Of a DNA stretch of 64,000 nt, positions 1 through 10,600 are shown one piece after another (the stretch's first letter is position 1; each line of letters begins with the position of its first letter). This DNA comes from Nannochloropsis salina CCMP1776 (Eukaryota; Sar; Eustigmatophyceae; Eustigmatales; Monodopsidaceae). The notes under the pieces are model-generated. The model searched no databases. It was not told the origin of the DNA and worked only from the letters and a program-made list of their open reading frames with translations. A program made the translations under genes and the position numbers. The stretch is from the NCBI GenBank assembly GCA_004565275.1, contig SDOX01000002.1:256884-320883 (forward strand), in the 5' to 3' direction.

Positions 1-890
1 GCGCTTGGCGTCCACCAAGTCCTCGAACGCGTTGGGGCACTTCTTGATCGCCACCTTGTGGCCAAGCTGGTTGTCAGTCGCCGAGATGACCACCCCATAG
101 GCCCCGTGACCGATCGGTTTGATCAACTCGTAGCGGGCATCCAGGACGAATTCGGTGCCGACCACATAGAAGGTTTTGGTATTCTTCCTCCCCCTCAGTC
201 CCGAAGAACTCCGCGAGAGGCTCCGCCCGCTGCTGCTGCTTGTCATAACCCCGCTCCCTGCTTGCTGTGCTTGCAATGAGCGGATGGCGCTCGTGACCGC
301 CACCGCCCACGCGTGCTTGTCTTGAGGGGTTTCTGCGTTCAGCTGAAACCCCTTCCCTGCCGTCACGATGGAAAATCCATTTTTTTTGGATGAAGAGGAG
401 GAGAATACGCTCTATCGAATGCAGGGAGCATGTCGAATGATGCGGAGGAAGATGGAAAGGGGAGGATGAAGTTTAGTTGATTAAGGCCTGAGACTACCGT
501 GACACCATTCAGCACGCTTCGTAATTACAAATCATCCAACTCCCAAACTTATAGATCTTTGCCCATCCAACCCGCCCTCGCTCTGTCACTTTCTCTCTAT
601 GATGCTCGATAAGATTTGCATGATGGCTTTCTCACTCTTTCTCTTCAGGCATGATTTTTGGTTCGTACCTGCGCGGTCAAGGCCATTTGATTCCGGCATT
701 TGGCATCCCCTTTCTTTGCGTAATAGGTGATTATGTGGCCGTGCAATGTAAAATAACGTCTTTTCCAAGTCATTCGCCCTTTCTTATTCAGCCAGCCTTC
801 CACCTCCGCCGGAGTGCGGTTCGCCTGGGCCGCTGCCATCATAGCTGCCGCCGAGGAGGAGGAGGAGGAGGAAGTCGAGGAGAAAGGCAT
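1..890 (-). CDS. PH-domain/MAP-kinase fusion protein, 3' part outside window
   Basis: Two exons are supported: 890..669 and 411..1, with an intron at 668..412 (GTACGA...GATAG, phase 0). The joined 211 residues hold a pleckstrin-homology domain at about 29-123. It starts with VEGWLNKKGRMTWKRRYF; exon 2 supplies FSIVTAGKGFQLNAET and the helix with its invariant Trp (DKHAWAVAV). After a Ser/Arg linker comes the N-lobe of a MAP kinase: FYVVGTEFVLDARYELIKPI, the glycine loop GHGAYG at about 175-180, VAIKK with the ATP-binding lysine, and the DAKR stretch that precedes helix C in MAPKs. The gene runs off the left edge, so the HRD, DFG and TxY motifs are not seen. The PH domain probably recruits the kinase to phosphoinositide membranes (inference). 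An internal ATG at 246 could start a kinase-only form, but the PH C-terminal helix upstream is in the same frame. Confidence 0.85.
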
Positions 891-1687
891 CGCGCTTATG
901 TCACTGACAGTTTGACACCGTCGTCCCCACCGACTCAGTCGTGAATACTTTATAATCTGTAATTCAGTGTGGCGCCATGTGCAGTCTTTGCACCCGGGTC
1001 TCCCTGTGCAACGGTGATGCTGCTTTTTCCTTTCTCAAGAGGGGCAGCCAAACGAGCCTTGCGGTATGTGTTTAGACACTATTGAATGCACCAACTTATG
1101 CAAAAAATGATCCAACGCCTGCTTATACTCCTGGATGGAGAAAAAATGTGGTGGGGGATGAGAAGCGGTCGGTGTGAGGGAGATAAGGGGGAGGAAGCCG
1201 CACGGTAAAGATAATCAACTTGGAAGGGAGGAGCTTCAGGCAGCAGGCGAAGACGAAACAGTGGGCACATGACCTTTGACTAGCACCACGCCTTGACAGT
1301 CCAGGAATAGCCCATCCATATTGTGCCACCACATTTATCATGCAGAGTGCATTTTTCTCCCGTCCGTACGCGTGTATCTGGTTCCTGTCTCTGTTGTGGC
1401 CTGAGAGTGGCACCTCGCGTCACCCCCTCCGTGATGTCTCTAGGGTTGGAAAGGCTTGCTAGCAAAAAAAAATCTCACCCAAACCTCTCAATGCCTCTCT
1501 TTGAGGGGCTTATACATCTCATTTTACAAAAATCATGCTCTGAAGCATTTTTAGTGCTGGATACCACGTTGTCTACTCATGTCCGCGTGATTTACCTGAC
1601 GGATGCGGGTTTCTCATGACTATCTCTACAGGAGGGAGGCAGAGGAGGTCTGCATTTAATACGGCCGCGGGGATGGCTTTATCCAGC
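891..1687. other. Intergenic, divergent promoter region
   Basis: This lies between the PH-MAPK gene on the minus strand and RTRAF on the plus strand, and should hold both promoters. A short reading frame at about 1096-1206 (+) gave no recognisable family. I see no RNA gene or repeat. Confidence 0.5.
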
Positions 1688-2789
1688 ATGAAACCGAAAA
1701 ATGCATGTCTCTTTCGGCTTTTAGATGCCTTGGAATATCCAGCATTATCTACGTTCTCTCTTGATGGTAGGTACACGCGCCTATCCATGCATATATCTGT
1801 GTACTTTGTCTAAGCCCGTTCCCTCATCACCGGTATTTCGGGACGTACGTCAAGCTGAAAGCGTATCGCGTTGTGCATTGAAATAATTCAATATCTCACA
1901 GACCCAAATCAAGTATGCAAGGCCGTGGGGTACATTGAAGATCGCAAAATACGACTTTACGACATTGAAGATCGCAAACCTCTACGCACGCCTGGTCAAG
2001 AGTGGAGCCCGGCTTTACAAAAATACCTTATAGATGTGCAATGCCCACACACCTTTGAGGGCGAGTGGAACGCCGTATCGGAGACAGCACGTGTTCGAGT
2101 TCTACATTGGTTATTTGTAAAAGCGTTGGCGTTCCATTTCTCGGACATGTCGGCTGATGCCATGAAAATGGACGTGGCGGCGGGGAACGCCGCATCAATA
2201 GCAGCCAATTCCTCGGGAACACCCATGGAAGAGGAGGCAGAATGTGCTGCAAGAGAAGAGCATATTCCAGTCGACTTTGACGAGCGGGTCCGGGCCTTGT
2301 CCTCACGCCTGGGCTTGCCAAACCCCTCTCCCCCTTCGCCCAATCACCCTACCCCCGACCCGTCCTCCCTTCTCAAAACTCTGCAAGGCATCCTCTCCAT
2401 CATCCAGCTCCGCTTGTCTCCCAACGCGGAAGTGGCCGCAAAAGAAGGGGCGGTCGCCCGCCTGGACATCGACGATTTCCCATTGAGCTACACCACCCAC
2501 GACCCCCTTGTCGACCGAGCGGCGCGGGCCCTGACCATGCTGTACGTGGCGGACCTCCGGGGGCTTCAGACGGACATCAACGACATTTTGGTGTCTGCCC
2601 AGGAGTTTACGGCCAATCCGTACGTAGCATGCTTGGAAGGGGGGGAAGGGCGGGGCGTGGGGGTGAAATAGCCTGGACAACTTCGCTTTCACAGTCTTTA
2701 TTGAACGCTCTCCTCTCTTGTTTTCTTTTTCGTGTTACACTTCTCATAATAGGAAAACCAACACAGCGCTGGGCAGGGTGGGGCGATGA
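1688..2789 (+). CDS. RTRAF: RTRAF (C14orf166/CLE/hCLE) homolog
   Basis: Three exons, 1688..1766, 1902..2619 and 2753..2789, give 277 residues. Joins are phase 1 (GATG|GTAGGT to CACAG|ACC) and phase 2 (AATCC|GTACGT to AATAG|GAAA). The protein has the family signature LLDALEYP near the start, YIEDRKIRLYDIEDR, YLIDVQCP, and a C-terminal LRGLQTDINDI helix. The 37-base last exon supplies KTNTALGRVGR, the conserved family C-terminus. Without that exon the frame runs into intron sequence after NPYVA. In animals RTRAF belongs to the tRNA-splicing ligase (RTCB/DDX1) complex and binds cap and RNA polymerase II; that role here is by homology. A Ser/Pro/Glu-rich insert at about 120-150 lengthens it relative to the 244-residue human protein. 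An in-frame ATG at 1616 would add 24 residues; the 1688 start matches homologs better. Confidence 0.9.
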
Positions 2790-2965
2790 GCAGCACCTGA
2801 AATCGGGGGGGGAGCCTCGGGGGACAGACAGGGTCGAGCGGGTGAGACAGCTCACGAACCAGACAAAAGCCAGGTTGGAAAAGTAAGCAATCTCAACGTG
2901 GGCGCGCATTTGCTTTTGCCATCCTTTGCCTTGATTTGCTTTCACATTTGCTGAGAATAAGCCTC

Positions 2966-4298
2966 TTAGTCCATGTGGTAGCCTCCATTTTGATCAATAA
3001 TCTGGAAGCATTCGAATGGAAAACATGAGGAAGTTTTGTGTGAGAGACAGCTAAGCGGAGTGGAATGGAAGAGACAGGGAAGACAGGCGAGGTGGGGCCA
3101 AGGAGGGGGGGAAGGGGAGGCGTAAGACCACCCCTGCATCCGATCTCCCTGGCGCCCGACCGCCTTACCTCCCCAGTGATGAACCCGGCCAGAGGGGAGA
3201 TCAGGAAGCGGACCGTGTGGGCGACTTCTTCGGGCTCGCAAAACCGGCCCACGGGGATGTTGTTCAACACTTGAACGCGCTGCTCCTCTCGGAGCTGCTG
3301 CATGACCATGGGGGTTTTCACGTAGGCAGGCGCGACGCCGTTGACGGTGATGCCGTCTCCTGCCTGGAGGGGGCGAAAGAGAGGCGGAAAAGGGATGGAT
3401 GGAGCAAAAGGAATGGATCCTTTTTCGTTCAAAAACATCTGCATCCTGTGAATGATGGATATCTGGAAACAGCAACGATGCGACCGGGACATCCCCCTAG
3501 CACACTGGGAAGGTCTTGCTATTGAATAGAAGGGGAACCCACCGTCTCTCGGGCCAAAGAAAAGGTCAAACTGGCCAGAGCACCCTTGCTAACAGCATAG
3601 GCTGTCCCCGCGGTGACTCCTCCTGTCTTGGCGGCCATGGAGGTGATGTTGACGATACGTCCGAAATGCATCGACCGCATGCACGGGAGCAGTTGTTGGG
3701 ACAGGAGGAAGGCGCCGTCCACGTTCACATGCATGACCCGATGCCACTCCGTCAGGGAAGTCTGCAAACATTTATGATTCGACAGCAGCCCTGCGTTGTT
3801 GATTAGCACGGAGACAGCCCCCAGGCGAGTGAGGATAGTGCGGCAGACTTCTTCAACTGCGGGGGCTGACGAGATGTCTACCGCGAAGGCATGATATTGG
3901 TCGCTCTTTTTATCCAACGTGGCTTTCAAAGCTGACAAGCCTTCGGCACGGATGTCCAAAGCAGCCACGACGTATCCCTCTGACAGGAGCATGCCGGTGA
4001 TGCTTTCTCCAAGGGTACCTGCCGCGCCAGTGACCACGGCTACCTGTGAGGAAGTGAGAACAAAGGACGCAAGATGCAAGACATGCCACAAGCTACGGTC
4101 AGATGAACTTTTCTTGTCTTGCCTACCATTGCACGCAACAAGCGATGCTTTCGGATGGCGTAAAAAAACATAATAGCATAATAGCCTGTAGCGGCATACC
4201 TCCTGCCGCAACCTCCTCCCTACACGTCGTACCTTTCTGCGGGCATGCTCCTGTGTGGTCAGATGATGCGAAGCCATACCGGCGCCTTTATCCACCAC
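2966..4298 (-). CDS. Short-chain dehydrogenase/reductase (FabG-like)
   Basis: Four exons, 4298..4233, 4043..3543, 3363..3169 and 3001..2966, are all joined in phase 0 with GT-AG sites and give 265 residues. Classical SDR motifs are present: cofactor loop TGAAGTLG at about 27-34, LINNAG, catalytic Ser in NITSMAA, and catalytic YAVSK. They are followed by ITVNGVAPAYVKTPM and the FITGE...GGY ending typical of 3-oxoacyl-ACP reductase-like SDRs. The last exon is only 36 bases and supplies IIDQNGGYHMD. The first exon encodes a short N-terminus, so no targeting peptide is evident and a cytosolic enzyme is likely. ATG at 4277 is an alternative start. The substrate cannot be read from the sequence. 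Confidence 0.87.
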
Positions 4299-4660
4299 CT
4301 GTCCCGCCGCCTGAGTGTTTGTGGTGTTGTGGTTGCGTGAGTGAATGCTTCGGACGCAACATGACGTTTGTCGCTAAATCAAGTAACAAAGGCATCAGCG
4401 AACTGTTGAACGTGCTGCCATTCCCTCTTTGGCCCCAGGCTCGTTGCAAAGGTGCTCCAGTTAGACCATGTTCAAGAACGACATTTATTTCATGGCCTTT
4501 ATCTCGTACACTAGGCGTAATCACGAATCATAAACACTTTTGTTTTCGAAGCCCGGTATCTGCTAGCTATACCAAGGATCAGAATCGAGGGTGGGGGATG
4601 GAGAGGGTGCCTGCTTGATCCTCCTTCTCCACGAAGAAGCAAATCATCCAGCCGGCCAGC
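4299..4660. other. Intergenic, divergent promoter region
   Basis: About 360 bases between the SDR (minus) and the giant gene (plus). No gene, repeat or RNA is seen; it probably contains both promoters. Confidence 0.5.
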
Positions 4661-7600
4661 ATGGAGGATGACCAAATTTCTGCAAATGTATCACAATCAA
4701 GCTCATCTGGCGTGGCGCGACAGCCTACGCCGCACCCACCATCACCTCCTGCCGCTGGAGGCTCCGAGATGGGACAGCACGGGAGCGAGGCACGTACCAT
4801 TCCGCAGAAATCGACTACCTCAATTACAATGGAATCCACGTCGTCTTCAACTCCTCTCTATGAGGCACCGATACTGCCCCAACCGACCGAATCGCGATTG
4901 CAACCTGCACTTTCCCATCTTTCACTTCCTATTCCGGCTCTGCCCCTACCATCGTCCGACATCAAGCCCGCCTTGAGCATTGATCCTGCCCGCGAAGCCT
5001 ACCTCCGCCGGTACCTTGGCCGCGATGAATATCCAGTAAGCCTTCAGACGCGAATCGAGGCCTTCCTGGGAAGGCACCTGTACCCCCGCTATCAAGTGGG
5101 TGAATACGTGGAGGTCCGGGCCCGCCTCCTGCCCGGAGAGCACAAATTCGGGGGCCTGGGTCACGTGGTCGCCGTGCATACCGACCACTACTACGACGTT
5201 CGATACGCCTTGGGTGGGAACGAGAAGGCCGTGGACGGGAATTTTATTGTCTCGAGGGCCAAAGACGACAGCGCCCACCGGGGGCACCGGAGGAAGACGT
5301 GGCGCTGCGGGGGTTGTGGGGCCTTTGCGCACGAGTGCCGTTGCGAAAGGAACGGGCGACGGCGACAGTCTTCCCTGCGGAGGCCTCTCTCCTCAAAAGC
5401 TGCGGGGCCGGGTGGGTGGGAGAAGGAAAAGAGTGCGGGTGCAGGACAGCGGGAGCGGCAAAGGGTGCGGAGGGAGGGACCACTGGGGAGGAGATGGCAA
5501 ATGGAAGGAGACGGAGAGACCGCGCACATCCGCCGGTCCTCCGTGGCTTTACCGCTATCTTCCTGGGCTTCTGGTCATTCGTCGTCCTCGTCCTTGTCCC
5601 TGTCCGACGCCACCGAGTCTCCTGTGGACCGAGGAAGGTCCTCCCGGGCCGCCCCCACCGAGCCCGGGCACGCCCCCCCCTCGCAGCGTCGCATCGGCCA
5701 GTCCTTCCCCTCTCCTTCCCTTGCCCCGCCGTGCCGAGATCCACCTGCCCGCCGCCGTCACCGTCCCTGGGCCCGCGACGCGAGGATCCGGCCCGGCGTG
5801 GGAGGAGAGGCAGGTGCCAGTGAGAGCAGCGGGTCCTCCTCCTCCACCGAGGCCTCGTACGCCGCCCGCGTGGCTCGACGGGAAAAGGAGCGCTCGATCG
5901 CTCTCCGTGAGGAGGAGGAAGAGGAGGCGGCGGCCATGGCGGCGCGCGTCCAGGCGGCCTACCAGGCCCAACAAACCTCTGCGGTGGCGGGAACAGCGAG
6001 GGAGATGGTCGCCAAGGGGCCCCGGGCAGGGACAAGCACGGCGATGGAAGTGGAGGAGGAAGAGGAGGAGGGGGAGAAAGAAAGGGGGGAGGAGGAGGAG
6101 GAGGAGGAGGAGGAAGGGGCTTTCATTCGTGAAGAGGGAGCCTGGGCCGCCGAGGCCATGCCTGAGGAGGTCGGGGAAATCCTCTCTTCCTTGGGCTTGA
6201 GAAAGTGCGCGAGATCGACCCTGCCGACCCGGATGCCGACGCTTCTGCAGGAGGCCGACGTCGCCCTGGAGGAGTACAAGGCCCGCCTGGAAGGGCTGCA
6301 GAGGGAGGTGGAAGCTGGTCTAGACCCAGTGAGACGGGGCGGGCACCGAGACGTGCGGGAAATCGAAGCCGTCTGTCAGGCCTGTGCGGAGGGCTTGGAG
6401 CGGTTGCACCGGGTGATGGTGCGGTTCACTCGGCACACGGACGACGTCCTCAATTGGTGTTTGAAACGCATGCGAGGGAGGGAGGCGGAGGCTTGGGAAG
6501 GGCGGGTGGACGCCTTCATTGCCTCCCACGCGGGGGTGGACCGGGCGTGCAAGACCTTCATGAAACGCACCAAGGAGGAGCTGTTGGAGGTAGAGGTGGG
6601 AGGTCGAGTGGTTTGGGAGGATGTGTGGGAGGAGGAGACGGAGGAGGAGGAGGAGAAGGGAGAGGGGGGGGACGGGAGATGGAGGCCGGAGGGCAGGGGA
6701 GGGGAGTGGGGTTGCGGTCAAGGAAGGATCGAGGGGGAACCTGGGAGGGGACGGAAGGCTGATCGGCTACAGGGCTCTCGCCGGGTCATGGGGGACAAGA
6801 GGGGCGGGCAGAGAAGAAAAAATGGAAGGGGGAGGCGGCTAGGAGGGTTCGGGCCTGGTAGTGAGCGTGAGGATGCCGCGGGGCGGGAGGGTCCTGAGGA
6901 ACCGGGTAGGGGAGGCTCGAGGAAGAAGAGGCGTCGCCGGGACGCTAAGCCTACGAGACGCGGGGGAGATGTGACGGGGAAGGAGGGGACGGCCGACGAT
7001 TTCGAAGAGTCTTCGACGGAGGCACTCGCGCCATCGCCGACCCGGCGTGGGTGTGGGGACGAGAGGAAGGCAACCCCCAAAGTGCAAGCCCAACGTGAGG
7101 CAGGTCGGCAGCGGCAAAGGCGGAAACGAGGGCGGAAAGAGAGGGCTCGGAACCAGGACGCCTGGAGTCCCTCCTCGGAGTCCGGGGAGGGAGAGGATGA
7201 GTGGGAAGGCGGAAGCGAGGACGGGTGGTGGACGAGTGATTCCGAAGGGAACCGGCGGGATGCGGGCAGGGGGCATGGGCAATGGGCGATGACGGATATG
7301 GAGGCCTCCAAGGCAGCGGAGGGCATGGGAGAGGATATTGAGGTTGCCTTGTCCCGTCAGGGCCATTGCGCCTGGGGGAGCGTCTCAGTACCTACTGTGG
7401 TAGCCTGGGTGCTGGATGAAGCAGTGATGGGGTGGGAAGCCAACATGGAAGGTTTGGAGGAAAGCGAGAGGGGAGTCGTGAGTGTATTTGATACGCTGCG
7501 TCTTCGGGTGCATGGTTCGTGGTTGAATGAGCCACGGCCTCTTCTGACGGAGCTGGTCATTCCGCGGTTGCGCAGGCATTTCGAGGAACTGACAGGCGGA

Positions 7601-10600
7601 TGGACGAGGGGACAGGGAGGGAGAGAAGATGGGAGGGAGGGAGAGGGGCCATCGCTTTTGACGTTGCGGACGGGCTTGAGGGCCATATCGGCGCACCTGC
7701 GAGACTACGGAGGTCGCTACAGCACGGGGGAACGCAAGACGTTCGGAAGGGTCCTTTTCCGTCACACTTACCAAATGGACCGAGACTTCTGTCCAGGCGG
7801 CCTCCTGGGCGAGGAAACAAAGGGAACGAGCCTCGCAGCGTGTCGGCGACAGGAGCCGCAAGGGTGCATGTCGGCTACCCTGTACTGGTACCTCTTGGAC
7901 TGGAGCAGTGTGCTGGTTCAACATGCCGCAAAGGCTCTCTCTGCGTCGCCCCGGACGTCCGAAAGGGAGGACAATGAACTTCAGCTCGAAGTCGCATCTA
8001 TCCTTACGCCTGCCCGAGAACTTCTCCTGTTCGTCTTATGTCAACTGGTAACCCTACATCTTCGAACACCCTCCACTCTCGCGCTGCAGCTCGATGTCTC
8101 TCCGGCGGGGATCTTCCGCCCCCTCTTGAACTCTACCCCTTTCTCCGATTCCCCCTCCCCCTCGCTATGTTCCCTTTGGCTACAAATATACAACCACGCC
8201 AATATCATTGCTCTTGCGCAAACGAAATTGGCCTGCACCCGTGGAGGCACTACCAGCAATACGCGGCCTCTCGGCTTCTGGTCCTGGCTCCTACATATCC
8301 TCCGAGGACGGCCTCACTTGAACCACTACATCTCTACCGCCCCTGCCTTGCGCGAGTCTCTGATCCGCCATGATCTGGAGGAACACGTGCGTGTGGCAGG
8401 CAGATCCAATAACGAACTCCCTCCTGGCAACATGACCAATGGAAGCAAGCCCGTCGAGGGTAGAAAGCCGCGGAAAGCGAAAGAGGAGGAATGGAGTGAA
8501 ACACCTCTGCAGCAGGATTTGGGCACCATTGAGGGAATGTGGCGCCTCGTTTTCGAGTCCGTCCGACTCGAACTGCTTGCTGAAAAAATCGACGGAATGT
8601 CGGGGAGGCAGAGGACATCAGAAGGAGGGGAACGAGAACATTTTTCCTGCTGGGCACTGGTAGAGTACATGATTGCGGCCTCGGACAACTTGAATCTCTT
8701 GAGCCAGCACCGGCAAGTCCTCGACGGCGGTCTTCGCTCTGATATGGATGTAACGGGGCGCCATCGCTACTTGGCCCTGCTCGTCCGTCGGCTCCGGACG
8801 CTGTTGAGGGTGTGGCAGCCAGACGGGGACTTGGTCGCCAGGCTATGGCTCTCCCTCCTCCAGACCTCGGCAACTCGTCTCAAGGACGCCTCTCCACCAA
8901 ATCCCACCCTTTCCGCCCTACCCCTTGTCAAGACACTCGTTCGCACATGTTGTCGACAGGCAGCAGTTGCCGATGGCACGCCCGGCACACTCCCAGATAC
9001 GACGCCGCTCTGGGGACGGGACTGGTCGATCCCGCGCAGCTTGCTCTGGGACTTGGCTGATCCCCAATACTGCGCGCTTCCTTCCTACCTCGTCCTTCCT
9101 CCGCCCGCCTTTCTTCGCGATCTGGCATTTGGTGATGCAGTTCGGCGGTTGGTCAGTCGGGGAAGCGATGAATTACTGCTGCTGGCCTCGTGCCTGCTGG
9201 AGCGCCACATGAGCATGCTGAAAGACGCTGGAGCCCGAAGGGACTTCCTAGTCAGCTTGTTGCCGCGTTTAGAGACCATGACTTCCATTTCGCCATCGAC
9301 TGGGAACAGGGAAAGGTATGCAAGCTCTTCGCGCTCCCTGACGTTGGCAGAAATAGCCGCCGGTGCCAAAGACCGTGGTGATGGATTGGGCGGTATTAGG
9401 GCTGATGACATGGGCAACATCGCTCAAAACGAAGCAAAAAGAGGACAGCTTCTCGGTTTGCATAACTTGGCGCTTGCCCTTCTAGTCCTTGTCGATAAAG
9501 GGGACGCCGAGCAAAAAGTACTTCTCAATTTCTGGCGACGTCTCAAGCATTTCACGTCCTCCTGCTCTGCACGTGGAGGTGGCGGAGTCCAAGACGCAGA
9601 GGCCTCTTTGGCGTTATCGGTGCAATTTTTGGCCCTTATAGGCCCGTCGACAGAAGAAAACATTGATTTTTTGCACTACGAATCCCTCTTAGACAGCCTT
9701 TGGCAGTGGTTCGGGGTCCTGGCCAAAATGACTACGACAGCGCCGAGACCCATGGCCAGTTTTACAACGAGCAATATCAATATCAACAACTTCACCGGCA
9801 TCCGAGACGTTGCCGGAGGTAATCAACGGTATTCACCGGTTGTCCTGTGGTCCCTCCTCCAAGGGTTGGCGTTTGCCGTCCAGCTTTCTTGCACCTTCCC
9901 CTTCCCTCCCAGTCACGTTGCTAAATTGCTTGGTACCGTGGAAGGGCTGCTGACACAGTATCGGGAGCTGGACGACGCTTCACTCGGCCTGCTTCTACGT
10001 ATATATCGATGCGTGTGCCCTTTGAGGAAGGTGACTCTCTTGCGAGACGTCTCGGCCATTCCCTTGTTCGAGAAAGTGCCTTTATTTGCGTCGCTGGTCA
10101 AAGGAGCACGCAACCTTACCTTTGACAGTGGAACGTTGCTTGTGAGTACCTCCTGTAATAGGGGAGGCGGAAATGGGAGGGAAGAACAAGAATTATTTGC
10201 ATCCCAAATGTCCGCTCCAAGTATAGATCTGCTGCAGGCCCTGGGCCGGCTCACGAAAGAATGTTGGGAGGTTGGGGGCGGAAATGACAATGCCATGGAC
10301 CCGTCACCTGTCCCTTCTACTGGCCCATACCTGATGTCCACCTCACGACGAGTTTATAAGCATCTCCATTCCCTGTCGGCCCTCCAAGCACTGGCCGCAG
10401 CGCACGCCCTGACTCATGCCAAGGGCCTGAAAGCTCCAGATTTTCCCCTGCTCCGCGCCTCGTTGGAATCCGGGACCGCCACTTACTGTGATCGGCAAAC
10501 GAAATTCCTTCGTTTTTTGGCTCCATGCTATTATAATGCCTACTTGGCTTACGATTTACCCTCCTTTCCTTCCTTGGAAGGACGCGAGTATCCCGTTCTG

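Noticed and set aside
1-246. MAP kinase starting at the ATG at 246 without a PH domain
   Set aside because: The upstream sequence in the same frame encodes the last PH strand and helix, and splices in phase to a PH N-terminal half at 669-890.
5100-6200. 366-codon frame inside the giant gene
   Set aside because: Arg/Pro/Gly-rich out-of-frame translation of a purine-rich coding region.
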